From the NCBI RefSeq assembly GCF_902498995.1, contig NZ_CABVLY010000011.1, positions 141,081 through 205,080 on the forward strand: 64,000 nt of DNA, in the 5' to 3' direction. Every line of letters starts with the position of its first letter. Positions within the stretch are counted from its first letter, which is position 1. The position numbers and the translations under genes are program-made. Below the pieces are notes generated by a model, which ran no database searches, was not told the origin of the DNA, and worked only from the letters and a program-made list of their open reading frames with translations. Source of the stretch: Burkholderia anthina (GTDB lineage: Bacteria > Pseudomonadota > Gammaproteobacteria > Burkholderiales > Burkholderiaceae). Of this stretch, positions 1 to 9,308 are shown one piece after another.

Positions 1-866
1 TGAGCCGGCGCGGCATCGCCGTCGCGCGTGCGTGGGCCGGCACGTTCCTGTCGGCGCTGAACATGCCCGGGTGCTCGATCTCGTTGCTGCGGCTGAACGA
101 GGAACGGGCCGCGCTGCTCGACGCGCCGACGCAGGCACGCGCGTGGCCGGGCGGCGGCGCGGTCAACACGCGGATTCGCGCGGCCGCGGCCGCCGTGCAC
201 GAGCAACCGCTGCCGCCGCTCGATGCGGCCGGCCGCGCGTGGGCGGCGCGGCTGCAACCGGCGCTGCATGCGGTCGCGCAAGCGTTGATCGAGCACGAAG
301 CGACGCTGACCGAACTCGATACGGCTGCCGGCGACGGCGATCTCGGTGCGAGCATGCGGCGCGCCGCGCACGCGATCCTCGACTTGCCGGAAGCCGCTTA
401 CGGCACGCCGGCCGGTACGCTCGCGGCGCTGGGCGCCGCGTTGCGCCGCGCGATCGCGGGCAGTTCGGGGCCGTTCTATGCCACCGCGCTGCTGCGTGCG
501 GCGCGGCGTCTCGGCGAGGCCGCCGACGTTGCCGAGCCGTCCGCGCGCGACTGGGCCGCCGCGTTTCGCAACGCGGTGGATGCCATCAGCGAACTGGGCG
601 GCGCGCACGCCGGCGACCGCACGATGCTCGATGCGCTGGTGCCGGCCGCCGTCGCGTTCGACCGCGCACTCGACGACGACCGCGATCACGCGAGCGCATG
701 GGCGGCGGCCGTCGAAGCCGCGGAACACGGCGCGCAGCAAACGGCCGGCATGACGCCGCGCGCGGGCCGGGCGAGCTATCTCGGCAAGCGTGCGATCGGC
801 ACGCCGGATGGCGGCGCGGTGGCGGTCGCGTACTGGCTGCGTGCATTGCTGCCGCACGTGCGGTAA
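1..866 (+). CDS. Dihydroxyacetone kinase, C-terminal part (DhaK-DhaL fusion type), cut by window edge
   Basis: The reading frame is open from base 3, so the start lies outside the window. The visible 287 residues contain the end of the DhaK domain followed by a DhaL (ATP-binding) domain. DhaL is recognised by GDGDLGASM (nucleotide and Mg binding), the GSSGPFY loop, GDRTMLDAL and the GRASYLG segment near the end. Single-chain ATP-dependent kinases of this type phosphorylate dihydroxyacetone, or related short sugars, in the cytoplasm. The gene ends in a GC-rich hairpin shared with the convergent transporter gene. Related sugar kinases of erythritol or erythrulose metabolism share this architecture, so the substrate is not certain. 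Confidence 0.9.
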   Translation, partial: SRRGIAVARAWAGTFLSALNMPGCSISLLRLNEERAALLDAPTQARAWPGGGAVNTRIRAAAAAVHEQPLPPLDAAGRAWAARLQPALHAVAQALIEHEATLTELDTAAGDGDLGASMRRAAHAILDLPEAAYGTPAGTLAALGAALRRAIAGSSGPFYATALLRAARRLGEAADVAEPSARDWAAAFRNAVDAISELGGAHAGDRTMLDALVPAAVAFDRALDDDRDHASAWAAAVEAAEHGAQQTAGMTPRAGRASYLGKRAIGTPDGGAVAVAYWLRALLPHVR

Positions 867-877
867 GCGGCGCTGCA

Positions 878-907
878 CGGCGGCGCCGGATCGAACCGGC
901 GCCGCCG
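878..907. terminator. Perfect 12-bp hairpin between convergent genes
   Basis: CGGCGGCGCCGG and its exact reverse complement flank a 6-base loop, directly after the kinase stop codon and before the end of the convergent MFS gene. There is no clear T-run on either strand. It may act as a weak bidirectional terminator or as a transcript-stabilising hairpin. Confidence 0.5.
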
Positions 908-949
908 CATCACTTCAGCGTCGCGCGCGATGCCGACCGGCGCGACCGC

Positions 950-2269
950 CTACATCGCACGCGCGACCTCCGCCGTCGCGCGCTCGCGCTTCGCCGGATG
1001 CGTCTCCGGCATCCGCCAGTACACGATCAGCGAAATCGCCGCGCAGCCTGCGACGTACCAGAAGAACATCGACTCGTTGCCGGCCGCCTTCAACCGCAGC
1101 GCGACGAATTCGGTCGTCCCGCCGAGGATCGCCGTCGTCAGCGCATACGGCAGCCCGACCGCCAGCGCGCGGATCTGCGGCGGAAACAGTTCGGCCTTGA
1201 CGAGCATGTGCACCGACGTGAATCCGCTCAGCACGACGAGCCCCGCGAACACCAGCGCGAACGCCGCGAGCGGCCCGTGCACGTGGCCGAGCGCCGTGAA
1301 GATCGGCACCGACAGCAGCGCGCCGCCGATCCCGAACCACAGCAGCACGGGCCGGCGCCCGACGAGATCGGACACGAGGCCGAACAGCGGCTGCAGCGGC
1401 ATGTAGAGCAGCAGCGCGATCGTGCAGATCCAGGTCGCCGTTTCCTTTGGCAGTCCGACGGAATTGACGAGGTATTTCTGCATGTAGACGGTGTACGTAT
1501 AGAACGCGACGGTGCCGCCGATCGTGATGCCGATCGCGAGCAGCAGTTCGCGCCAGTGGGCCGCGAGGTCGGCCGACACGCGCGTCTTCGCCGCCCGCGC
1601 GCGGCTCGCGATGAACGCATCGCTCTCGACGACATTGCGGCGCATGTAGAGCGCGAACAGCGCGAGCACGCCGCCGACGAAGAACGGAATCCGCCAGCCC
1701 CAGCGCTCGATGTCGTGCGTACCGGCAAAGATCCGCTGCATCGCGAGCATCAGGCCGAGCGCGACGAGCTGGCCGGCGACCACGCTCACCTGCAGGAAGC
1801 CGACATAGAAACCGCGTCGGTTCGGCGGCGCGATCTCGCTCAGGTAGGTCGCGCTGGTGCCGTATTCGCCGCCCATGCTGAGCCCCTGCAGCAGCCGCGC
1901 GGCAACCAGCAATGCCGGCGCGAGCACGCCGATCGTCGCGTAGCCGGGCGTGACGGCGATCAGCATCGAGCCCGCGCACATCGCGAGCACGGATTTCGTC
2001 AGCGCGGCCTTGCGCCCGCGCCGGTCCGCATAGAGCCCGACGAGCCAGCTGCCCGCCGGTCGCGCGACATAACCGACGGCGGCGATCGCCGCCGTGTTCA
2101 TCAACTGCACGGTCGGCCGGTCGGCGGGAAAGAACGACGGCGCGAAATAGATCGAGAAGATGCTGTACGCGAGGAAGTCGTACCACTCGATCAGGTTGCC
2201 GGCCAGTCCGCCGACGATCGAACCGATGCGCGGCGGCGCGCCGGCCGCCTCGGGTGAGGAAGGTGTCAC
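950..2269 (-). CDS. MFS transporter, metabolite:H+ symporter (MHS) family
   Basis: A 439-residue inner-membrane permease with about twelve hydrophobic segments. The N-terminal motif GNLIEWYDF, the loop DRRGRKAAL and the motif RLLQGLSMGGEYG are typical of the MHS family (alpha-ketoglutarate, dicarboxylate and shikimate permeases). The start is GTG at 2269, with GGAG placed 7 bases upstream. It lies downstream of the lyase-family and amidohydrolase genes in the same direction and probably belongs to that catabolic operon, importing a carboxylated substrate or intermediate. The exact substrate cannot be read from the sequence. Confidence 0.88.
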   Translation of the reverse strand: MTPSSPEAAGAPPRIGSIVGGLAGNLIEWYDFLAYSIFSIYFAPSFFPADRPTVQLMNTAAIAAVGYVARPAGSWLVGLYADRRGRKAALTKSVLAMCAGSMLIAVTPGYATIGVLAPALLVAARLLQGLSMGGEYGTSATYLSEIAPPNRRGFYVGFLQVSVVAGQLVALGLMLAMQRIFAGTHDIERWGWRIPFFVGGVLALFALYMRRNVVESDAFIASRARAAKTRVSADLAAHWRELLLAIGITIGGTVAFYTYTVYMQKYLVNSVGLPKETATWICTIALLLYMPLQPLFGLVSDLVGRRPVLLWFGIGGALLSVPIFTALGHVHGPLAAFALVFAGLVVLSGFTSVHMLVKAELFPPQIRALAVGLPYALTTAILGGTTEFVALRLKAAGNESMFFWYVAGCAAISLIVYWRMPETHPAKRERATAEVARAM

Positions 2270-2354
2270 GGTCGTCTCCTGTTTATCGTGTGTCGGGCGC
2301 GGCGATGCGTCGTGGCGAGGGGCGGCAGGCGGCTACCCTTCGCCGCATCGCCGC

Positions 2355-3242
2355 TTACGATTGCGCGGCCGCGTAGCGCGCGTCGAGCGCGTCGAAGCGC
2401 GCCTTGTCGACGAGCCGCTGCCGTTCGGCGAACGGCGCGACGAGCGCCGGATCCTCGTCGAGCCGGCCCGTTTCGCGCAGCGTCGACAGCGCGGCCTGCA
2501 TGCCGTGCACCGCGCCCTGCAGCGCCGCGTTCGCATACAGCACCGCGCCGTAGCCGAGCTGCGCGAGCGCGTCGCGTGAACGGGTCGGCGTCTTGCCGCC
2601 GATCACGATGTTGATGAGCTGCGGCGTATCGAACAGCGCGGGCAGCCGCTCGACGTCCTCCGGCGCCTCCATCGCCTCGATGAACAGCACGTCGGCGCCG
2701 GCCGCGGCATAGCGGTGCGCGCGCTCGATCGCGTCGTCGATGCCGTGCACGGCCGCCGCATCGGTGCGCGCGACGATCAGCAGGTTCGGATCGACGCGCG
2801 CGTCCACGGCCGCCTTCAGCTTGCCGACCATTTCCTCGGCGGGAATCACTTCCTTGCCCGCGAAGTGGCCGCACTTCTTCGGCAACACCTGGTCCTCGAG
2901 CTGGATCGCATCCGCGCCGCTGCGCTCGAGCGTGCGTACCGTATGCAGCACGTTCAGCGCATTGCCGAAGCCCGTGTCGGCATCGACCATCAGCGGCAGG
3001 TCGACCGCGTCGCGCACGCGCGCCGTGTGCTCGGCCAGCTCGCCGAGCCCGACGAAGCCGAGATCCGGCAGCCCGAGCGACATGTTGGTGACGCCCGCGC
3101 CGCTCAGGTACAGCGCGCCGAAGCCGACGTCGGCTGCTATGCGCGCGCTCAGCGCATTGAACGTGCCGGCGACGAGCAGCCCCTGGCGGGCGGCGATGCC
3201 GCGCCGGAACGCGGCGCGACGAAGTGCGGTGTGATCGGTCAT
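2355..3242 (-). CDS. Isocitrate lyase / PEP mutase family protein
   Basis: A 295-residue TIM-barrel enzyme of the isocitrate lyase/phosphoenolpyruvate mutase superfamily. Visible motifs are DADTGFG (metal and substrate loop), the LEDQ motif and KKCGH, whose cysteine is the catalytic residue in lyases of the family. Family members cleave or decarboxylate 2-hydroxy di- and tricarboxylates (methylisocitrate, dimethylmalate, oxaloacetate). The start at 3242 is supported by GAGGA upstream and a 7-base gap after the amidohydrolase stop, so the two genes are probably co-translated. KKCGH favours a lyase over a PEP mutase, but the substrate is unknown. Confidence 0.87.
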   Translation of the reverse strand: MTDHTALRRAAFRRGIAARQGLLVAGTFNALSARIAADVGFGALYLSGAGVTNMSLGLPDLGFVGLGELAEHTARVRDAVDLPLMVDADTGFGNALNVLHTVRTLERSGADAIQLEDQVLPKKCGHFAGKEVIPAEEMVGKLKAAVDARVDPNLLIVARTDAAAVHGIDDAIERAHRYAAAGADVLFIEAMEAPEDVERLPALFDTPQLINIVIGGKTPTRSRDALAQLGYGAVLYANAALQGAVHGMQAALSTLRETGRLDEDPALVAPFAERQRLVDKARFDALDARYAAAQS

Positions 3243-3249
3243 GCGGTCC

Positions 3250-4140
3250 TCACTGGTCGAAACGAAAGAGCGTGCGGGGCGAGTCGCGCAGCACGCGCAG
3301 GCGCTCGCCGGGATCGGGCAGCCAGCGCGCGAGCGCCGCATAGGCGGCATCGAAGTCGACGCGCTCGCGATGCTGCGTGTGCGGCCAGTCGCTGCCCCAC
3401 ACGAGCCGCTCGGCCGTGAACGCGGTGCGCAGCGCATGCGCGACATCGAGTGCGTCGATCGTGCCGTCGCCGCTCATGCTGTTGCGATACGCGGCCGACA
3501 GCTTGACCCACACGCGGCCGGTATCCGCGAGCGACAGCAGCTCGCGGAAGCTCGGCGCGCACGCGCCGAGCGCGGGCGACGGACGGCCGAAATGGTCGAT
3601 CACCAGCGTGCACGACTGCGCGAGCAGCGGCGTGGCGATCGCGCGCAGATCCTCGATGCCGCGATGGATCTCGACATGCCAGCCGAGCGCGTTGATGCGG
3701 GCGAACAGCGCTCGCCATGCGCGCGCGCCGAAATCCGGGATCGGCAGCCCGACGAGGTTCAGCCGCATGCCGACCACGCCCGCCCGGTCGAGCGCGTCGA
3801 GATCGCGGTCGGAGATCGCCGGATCGACCATCGCGACGCCGCGAAAGCGGCGCGGGTAGCGACGCAGCACGTCGACGAAGAACGTGTTGTCGGTACCGAG
3901 AAAGCTCGGCTGCACCAGCACCGCGTGCGTGATGCCGTGCGCGGCGAGATGCGCGACATAGGTGTCGAGCGACGCGTCGTAGTCGGGCGCATGACGCACG
4001 ACCGGCGCCAGCGGCAGGCCGCGTGCGAACACGTGCGCATGCGCATCGACGGCGGCCACGGCGGGGCCGGCTGCATACCACGCGTCGACCGTCGGGGCGG
4101 TCCCGGCCTGTTCGGCGAAGTGCTTGACGGCTCGATCCAT
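3250..4140 (-). CDS. Amidohydrolase family protein, lactonase (LigI)-like
   Basis: A 296-residue TIM-barrel hydrolase of the amidohydrolase-2 family. The metal-ligand motif DAHAHVF sits near residue 38, VIDHFGRP lies mid-protein, and WGSDWPH lies toward the C-terminus. This is the pattern of 2-pyrone-4,6-dicarboxylate lactonase and sugar-lactone hydrolases. The start at 4140 gives a family-length protein; an upstream in-frame ATG would add 31 atypical residues. It stands between the aromatic-acid-type permease and the lyase-family gene, which suggests a ring-fission or sugar-acid pathway that ends in lyase cleavage. The pathway is inferred from context. Confidence 0.85.
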   Translation of the reverse strand: MDRAVKHFAEQAGTAPTVDAWYAAGPAVAAVDAHAHVFARGLPLAPVVRHAPDYDASLDTYVAHLAAHGITHAVLVQPSFLGTDNTFFVDVLRRYPRRFRGVAMVDPAISDRDLDALDRAGVVGMRLNLVGLPIPDFGARAWRALFARINALGWHVEIHRGIEDLRAIATPLLAQSCTLVIDHFGRPSPALGACAPSFRELLSLADTGRVWVKLSAAYRNSMSGDGTIDALDVAHALRTAFTAERLVWGSDWPHTQHRERVDFDAAYAALARWLPDPGERLRVLRDSPRTLFRFDQ

Positions 4141-4269
4141 GATGAGTCTGCAAGAAGCGCCCGACCGATGCGGCCGGCGCGATTGAGCGATGAAACGGCG
4201 CAACGAAGCGGTGTCGCCGGGCGACGCAGCCACGCAGCGTGAAGAAACGGGATGAAAGCGCGGCGGCCG

Positions 4270-5571
4270 CTACAGCGACGCCCCGGCGCGCGGGCGGCCC
4301 TCGGCGTCGACGTCGCTGCTTGCCGCCGTGTCGACCGGCCGGCGTCCGCGCGTTTCCGGCAGGAACCACACCGCGATCACGACCAGCCCGTACGCGATGC
4401 CCGCATCGATGCCGAGCGCCGTGCCGAGCGGCAGCGATTCGCCCATGCGTCCGACCAGCACCGGAAAACCGGCCGATACGATGCGGCCGAAGTTGTAGCA
4501 AAAGCCGACGCCGCGCCCGCGCACGTTCCGCGGATACAGCTCGTTGAACAGCGTGCCGAGCGTCGCCGGAATGCCGGCCGAGAACAGGCCGAGCGGGAAG
4601 CCGAGCAGCAGCATCGCGATGTCGTTCAGCGGCAGGAACACGTACAGGTTCACCGTCACCGCGCAGCACACGGCGAACAGCATCACGTTGCGGCGCCGCC
4701 CGATCCGGTCCTGCAGATACGCGCTGACGAAGCAGCCGCAGATGAACGCGACGATCACGACCGCGAGATACGCGCCCGTGCCGAGCACCGACAGGTGGCG
4801 CTCGGTCTTCAGGTAGGTCGGCAGCCAGACCGTGATCGCGTGATAGCCGCCGTGCGCGCCGACGCCGATCAGGCCGCCGACCACCGTCGCACGCAGGACG
4901 GTCCGGTCGAAGATGCCGACCGTCGGCGTATCGTCGGCGTTCGCATTCGCGTTCATGCTCGCAGGCGCCAGCGCCGGTGCCGCCCGCGACGGCTCCGGAA
5001 TCGCGCGGCGGATATACAGCACCAGCAGCGCGGGCAGCGCGCCGATCGCGAACAGCACGCGCCATGCCCACGCCTGCGGCAGCCACGCGAACACGATGAT
5101 GTACAGCAGCACCGCCGCGCCCCAGCCGAAGCCCCACGCACTCTGCACGATCCCCATCGCCTTGCCGCGATGGCGCGCGCCCACCGTCTCCGCGAGCAGC
5201 ACCGCGCCCGCGGTCCATTCGCCGCCGAAGCCGAGCCCCTGCAGCGCCTTCAGCACCAGCAGCTGTTCGAAGTTCTGCGCGAACGCGCTCAGGAACGTGA
5301 ATGCGGAGAACCAGCAGACGGTGATCTGCAACGCGCGCACGCGGCCGTAGCGGTCGGCGATCGCGCCGGCCAGCAGGCCGCCGAGCGCGCCCGCCACGAG
5401 CGTCGCGCCGCCGATCAGGCCGGCCTGCCCCTTGCCGATGCTCCAGGTCGCCAGCAGCGCCGGGATCACGAGGCTGAACATCTGGGTGTCGAGGCCGTCG
5501 AGCGCCCAGCCCGCGAAGCAGCCGCGCAGCGTGCGCCGTTCGGTCGTCGATAGTTCGCGCGTCCAGTTCAA
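4270..5571 (-). CDS. MFS transporter, aromatic acid:H+ symporter-like
   Basis: A 433-residue permease with about twelve membrane segments. GWALDGLDTQMF at the N-terminus, DRYGRVRAL in loop 2-3 and LQGLGFGGEW fit the AAHS/sialate-type MFS families. A TTG start at 5571 is preferred because GAGGAGA lies 6 bases upstream; the ATG at 5610 would add 13 residues and has no ribosome binding site. It is the first gene of the minus-strand catabolic operon and is divergent from the LysR gene, which probably controls it. A long hydrophilic central loop rich in Ala and Asn separates the two six-helix halves. Confidence 0.85.
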   Translation of the reverse strand: MNWTRELSTTERRTLRGCFAGWALDGLDTQMFSLVIPALLATWSIGKGQAGLIGGATLVAGALGGLLAGAIADRYGRVRALQITVCWFSAFTFLSAFAQNFEQLLVLKALQGLGFGGEWTAGAVLLAETVGARHRGKAMGIVQSAWGFGWGAAVLLYIIVFAWLPQAWAWRVLFAIGALPALLVLYIRRAIPEPSRAAPALAPASMNANANADDTPTVGIFDRTVLRATVVGGLIGVGAHGGYHAITVWLPTYLKTERHLSVLGTGAYLAVVIVAFICGCFVSAYLQDRIGRRRNVMLFAVCCAVTVNLYVFLPLNDIAMLLLGFPLGLFSAGIPATLGTLFNELYPRNVRGRGVGFCYNFGRIVSAGFPVLVGRMGESLPLGTALGIDAGIAYGLVVIAVWFLPETRGRRPVDTAASSDVDAEGRPRAGASL

Positions 5572-5695
5572 CGAAGGTCTCCTCGTGCCGCAGCCGTTGC
5601 GCCGCGTCATTGCGCCGCCGGGGTCGCCGCCATCATCGGCGACGCGTCTCGATGTGCATCCTATGAATCATTGGGATAATTCGCTACCATGTTTC

Positions 5696-5707
5696 GAATA
5701 ATTATTC
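5696..5707. promoter_or_regulatory. Palindrome in divergent LysR/permease promoter
   Basis: GAATAATTATTC is a perfect 12-bp palindrome, 13 bases before the LysR start, in an unusually AT-rich stretch between the divergent genes. A related half (GGATAATTC) lies about 30 bases to its left. This is the expected position for a LysR-family binding site that also represses its own gene. The function is inferred from position. Confidence 0.5.
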
Positions 5708-5720
5708 ATAACGTTAGCTT

Positions 5721-6617
5721 ATGGAAATCAGGCACGTCCGCTACTTCCTCGCGATCGCGGATTCCGGCAGCTTCACGCGCGCGGCCAGCGAGCTCGGCAT
5801 CGCGCAGCCGGCCCTCAGCCAGGCGCTGAACCGGATGGAGAAGGAACTGGGAGTCCGGCTGTTCGACCGGTCCCGGCGCGGTGCGACCCTGACGCCCGCC
5901 GGGCTCGCGATGGTCGACGATCTGCGCCTGAGCGTGGCGCGGCTCGACGCGGCCGCGCACCGGGCCGGCGAGATCGGCGCGCAGCGCGCCGGGCGGCTGA
6001 CGATCGGCTTCGTCAGCGCCGCGCTGTTCGATACGCTGCCGCGCGCGATCCGTGCGCTGCGTGAAAACGCGCCCGACGTCGAACTCGTGATGCGCGAGAT
6101 GAGCAACGCCGAGCAGGCGATCGCGCTCGAGCGCGGCGAGATCGACATCGGGCTGCTGCATACGCCGGTCGCGGTCAACGGCCGGATGCGCGAGAAGCTG
6201 ATCCGGCACGACCCGCTCGTCGCCGTGTTGCCGAAGGATTTTCCGCGTCAGCCTGACGGCACCGTGACGCTCGCCGATCTCGCCGCGGCCGGACTCGTAT
6301 GGTTTCCTCACGATCAACTGCCGCTGATCCGCGCGGGCATCCTGAGCGCGTTCCGCCAGGCTGGTCATCCGGTCGACATCGTGCTCGACGTGAACCGCAC
6401 GCTGACCGTGGTCGCGTGTGTTGCCGCCGGCTGCGGCGTGTCGCTGCTGCCGCGCTCGATCCACGCGTTCGCGTTCGACGGCGTCGCATACAGCCCCGTG
6501 CGCGACGGCGGCGCGCTGCCGAACTTCGAGCTGAGCGCGATCTGGCCCGCACGATCGCGGCCGACGCTCGCGGACCGCTTCGCCGCGCTGCTGCCGTCCG
6601 CCGACGTGCGTGCGTGA
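5721..6617 (+). CDS. LysR-family transcriptional regulator
   Basis: A 298-residue protein. The N-terminal winged HTH covers residues 1-60 (MEIRHVRYFLAIAD, then GIAQPALSQALNRMEKELG and LFDRSRRG), followed by a substrate-binding-like effector domain. It is transcribed away from the permease / amidohydrolase / lyase operon across a 150-bp AT-rich gap holding a palindrome, so it most likely regulates that operon in response to its substrate. The length is normal for the family. Confidence 0.92.
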   Translation: MEIRHVRYFLAIADSGSFTRAASELGIAQPALSQALNRMEKELGVRLFDRSRRGATLTPAGLAMVDDLRLSVARLDAAAHRAGEIGAQRAGRLTIGFVSAALFDTLPRAIRALRENAPDVELVMREMSNAEQAIALERGEIDIGLLHTPVAVNGRMREKLIRHDPLVAVLPKDFPRQPDGTVTLADLAAAGLVWFPHDQLPLIRAGILSAFRQAGHPVDIVLDVNRTLTVVACVAAGCGVSLLPRSIHAFAFDGVAYSPVRDGGALPNFELSAIWPARSRPTLADRFAALLPSADVRA

Positions 6618-6779
6618 CGTTCGCTTCCGGGCAACCGCCACGCCGTCGAATCGCGCGCTCCGGCACGGGAAAACCCCGATCCCCACATCGTCCTATGACA
6701 TCGGGCATCGCTAATTGGCGGGATTACTTTGATCCTCGTCGGCGCCCGCCCGGGCGCATGCTGATAGCGAGGATCCCTC

Positions 6780-8165
6780 ATGCGATACGTGCCATCGTGG
6801 ACTTCCGTTTCTGCCGCCGCGTCCGTTCCGGACGAGGCGGCCTCCCCCGGCGACGCGCCGCATAGTTTGCCGCGGGTCGCGATCGCGGCCGCCGCCCTCG
6901 GCAATGCGACCGAATGGTTCGATTACGGCATTTACGCGTACGGGCTCGCCTATATCTCCGCCGCGCTGTTTCCCGGCAGCACCGCCAGCGCGACGCTGTT
7001 CGCGCTCGGCACGTTCGCGATCTCGTTCCTGATCCGCCCGCTCGGCGGCCTGTTCTGGGGCCCGCTCGGCGACCGCCTCGGCCGCAAGCGCGTGCTCGCG
7101 CTCACCGTGCTCACGATGTCGGGCGCGACCCTGCTCGTCGGCGTGCTGCCGACCTACGCGAGCGCCGGCTGGCTCGCCCCCGCCGCGCTGATCGTGCTGC
7201 GCATGGTGCAGGGCTTCTCGACCGGCGGCGAATACGGGGGCGCCGCGACCTTCATCGCCGAATATGCGCCCGACTCGCGGCGCGGCCTGTGCGGCAGTTT
7301 CCTCGAATTCGCGACGCTCGCCGGGTTCTCGTTGGGCGCGCTGCTGATGCTCGGCTTCGCGCTGCTGCTCGGCGATACGTCGATGCACGCCTGGGGCTGG
7401 CGCCTGCCGTTCCTCGTCGCCGCACCGCTCGGGCTGATCGGCTTCTACCTGCGTTCCCGTCTCGAAGAAACGCCGGTGTTCCGCGAACTCGAGGAGCAGG
7501 CCCAGCGGCGCGAGCAGGGCACCGCCACCACCGCGCTGCCGGTCGGCCAGTTGCTGGTTCGCTATGCGCGGCCGCTGCTGCTGCTCGGCGGCCTCGTCGT
7601 CGCGCTGAACGTCGTCAACTATGTGCTGCTCGCGTACATGCCGACTTACATGCACAAGGAGATCGGCGTCGGCGAGAACATGTCGCTGCTGATTCCGCTG
7701 ATCGGCATGCTCGTGATGATGGTGCTGCTGCCGTTCGCCGGCTGGCTGTCGGATCGCGTCGGCCGCAAGACGATGTGGTGGATCTCGCTCGTCGGGCTAT
7801 TCGTCGCAGCCGTGCCGATGTTCACGCTGATGACGCACGGCGCGCTCGGCGCGTTCGTCGGCTTCGCGGTGCTCGGGTTGCTGTACGTGCCGCAGCTCGC
7901 GACCATTTCCGCGATGTTCCCGGCGATGTTCCCGACCCATGTGCGGTATGCGGGCATGGCGATCGCGTACAACGTGTCGACCTCGCTGTTCGGCGGCACC
8001 GCGCCGATCGTCAACGACTGGCTGATCGGCAAGACCGGCAATACGATGATTCCCGCGTACTACATGATGGCCGCCTGCGCGATCGGGCTGGTCGCGCTGG
8101 CGGGCGTTATCGAAACGCGCGGGTGCTCACTGCGCGGGGAAACGGTGCCGGGGAAGGCGGGCTGA
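6780..8165 (+). CDS. MFS transporter, ProP-like (MHS family)
   Basis: A 461-residue permease with twelve predicted membrane segments. ATEWFDYGIYAYG, GDRLGRKRVLAL and MVQGFSTGGEYGG match the MHS branch that includes the proline/betaine symporter ProP. The C-terminus lacks the long coiled coil of E. coli ProP. It sits about 2 kb from the end of the ectoine catabolism cluster, which has no transporter of its own, so import of ectoine or another compatible solute is a plausible inference. It could equally be a general carboxylate or solute symporter. Confidence 0.87.
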   Translation: MRYVPSWTSVSAAASVPDEAASPGDAPHSLPRVAIAAAALGNATEWFDYGIYAYGLAYISAALFPGSTASATLFALGTFAISFLIRPLGGLFWGPLGDRLGRKRVLALTVLTMSGATLLVGVLPTYASAGWLAPAALIVLRMVQGFSTGGEYGGAATFIAEYAPDSRRGLCGSFLEFATLAGFSLGALLMLGFALLLGDTSMHAWGWRLPFLVAAPLGLIGFYLRSRLEETPVFRELEEQAQRREQGTATTALPVGQLLVRYARPLLLLGGLVVALNVVNYVLLAYMPTYMHKEIGVGENMSLLIPLIGMLVMMVLLPFAGWLSDRVGRKTMWWISLVGLFVAAVPMFTLMTHGALGAFVGFAVLGLLYVPQLATISAMFPAMFPTHVRYAGMAIAYNVSTSLFGGTAPIVNDWLIGKTGNTMIPAYYMMAACAIGLVALAGVIETRGCSLRGETVPGKAG

Positions 8166-8189
8166 TGCGCGGTTGATCGGTTTCGTCTT

Positions 8190-8205
8190 CCCATAAACGG
8201 CATCC
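8190..8205 (+). repeat. Iteron-like sequence outside the origin
   Basis: CCCATAAACGGCATCC matches the first 12 bases of the origin iteron consensus CCCATAAACGGCTACC. It lies in the spacer after the ProP-like gene, about 30 kb from the iteron array. A single copy could be chance or an outlying initiator-binding site. Confidence 0.35.
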
Positions 8206-8475
8206 CCTGCATCGCCCGCCGTCCGGCAACGGACGGCGGGCGATGTGCGTTTTGGGGGTTGCGATGCCGAACGGTGTACGCACGTTACCCAATGCCGTCG
8301 CTTTCGACCGCTCGCCGAAGCTACGGCGCGATGCGTGTGCCGGTCAATAGACGCGTGGGGACGAGGACTCGAATTGGCTCCGAAGATCGCCAACAATCCA
8401 ACGTCGATTGCCAGCAGGCCATGAAGTCCCGAGCGATGCCTCCCATGCGAGAGCGTGACTCGCGCTTCAGGAGTT

Positions 8476-9069
8476 ATGCGAGGTGCCGATAAACAGGCTA
8501 CCGACAAACTCTTCGCAGGAGCCTATGTGCCCGGAAACAATAAACCGAAACGGGTTTTCAGAATATTTAACGCAGACCGTGACGTATTGGAATTCAAGTT
8601 TTCGTACAACGACGAAGAAACTGCAGCGCTTCACGCTCGCTTGAACGGCTCCACGACCATCACGGAGCACGATCTTCGTCGGGTATCGCTATGGAAGTCA
8701 GACAGAGTGCTAGGTGTGTCTGGCGAGACCCTGGCCAAACTCAACGAACTCTCGGCGATCGAAGAATTGACGCTCACGGACAGCCGAGTCAAGGACGTGA
8801 TCGATGATCTCGTGCTTTCACAAGGCATCGGCTTCCCCATGGCGAGCGCGATTCTGAAGTTCATCCGGCCGGCCATCTTCCCCATCATGGACGTTCGAGC
8901 ATATCGAGCGCTCACGGGTATTCAACCGAGCTACGCGACCTATAGTTACGAGAAATACATCAGCTATGCGCAGAAAGTGACGAATATCGCCAGACAGCTC
9001 AATCGGCCTCTTCGCGAGATTGACGAACAGTTGTACTGCTATGACAAGCTGCGCAATGGCAAGATCTGA
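8476..9069 (+). CDS. Hypothetical protein with HhH-glycosylase-like core
   Basis: A soluble protein of 197 residues from ATG 8476, or 204 from an in-frame GTG at 8455; AGGAG sits very close to the ATG, so the start is uncertain. The region LSQGIGFPMASAILKF followed by FPIMDVRAYRAL resembles the helix-hairpin-helix plus conserved aspartate of HhH-GPD DNA glycosylase-like proteins. No other domain is visible. GC content is clearly lower than in the flanking genes, which suggests horizontal acquisition. It stands just before another unknown low-GC gene in the same direction. The glycosylase-like reading is tentative and no activity can be assigned. Confidence 0.72.
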   Translation: MRGADKQATDKLFAGAYVPGNNKPKRVFRIFNADRDVLEFKFSYNDEETAALHARLNGSTTITEHDLRRVSLWKSDRVLGVSGETLAKLNELSAIEELTLTDSRVKDVIDDLVLSQGIGFPMASAILKFIRPAIFPIMDVRAYRALTGIQPSYATYSYEKYISYAQKVTNIARQLNRPLREIDEQLYCYDKLRNGKI

Positions 9070-9308
9070 GCGGCTATTGGAAGATGAGGGGACGGGCGAC
9101 ATCGTGTACTAGGGCGATGAACCGGGTCGGGGATCGACGCCGCCGACGGGGGATCCGACGCAAGTCGAAGCTTGGCGCTCAGGGCGACTGCAATCGGCCA
9201 ATAGCCGCCATCTGCATGACCTGTTCCCAAAGGGGACGTGACGTTGTCCGTATGATTACAAACAAGATAGTTTTTCTTCTGAATAACCATTAGGCGCTTG
9301 GAGGTGTC

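Noticed and set aside
32..2257. Long open frame on the plus strand across the kinase and MFS genes
   Set aside because: Arg-rich, no motifs; a high-GC shadow of the real genes.
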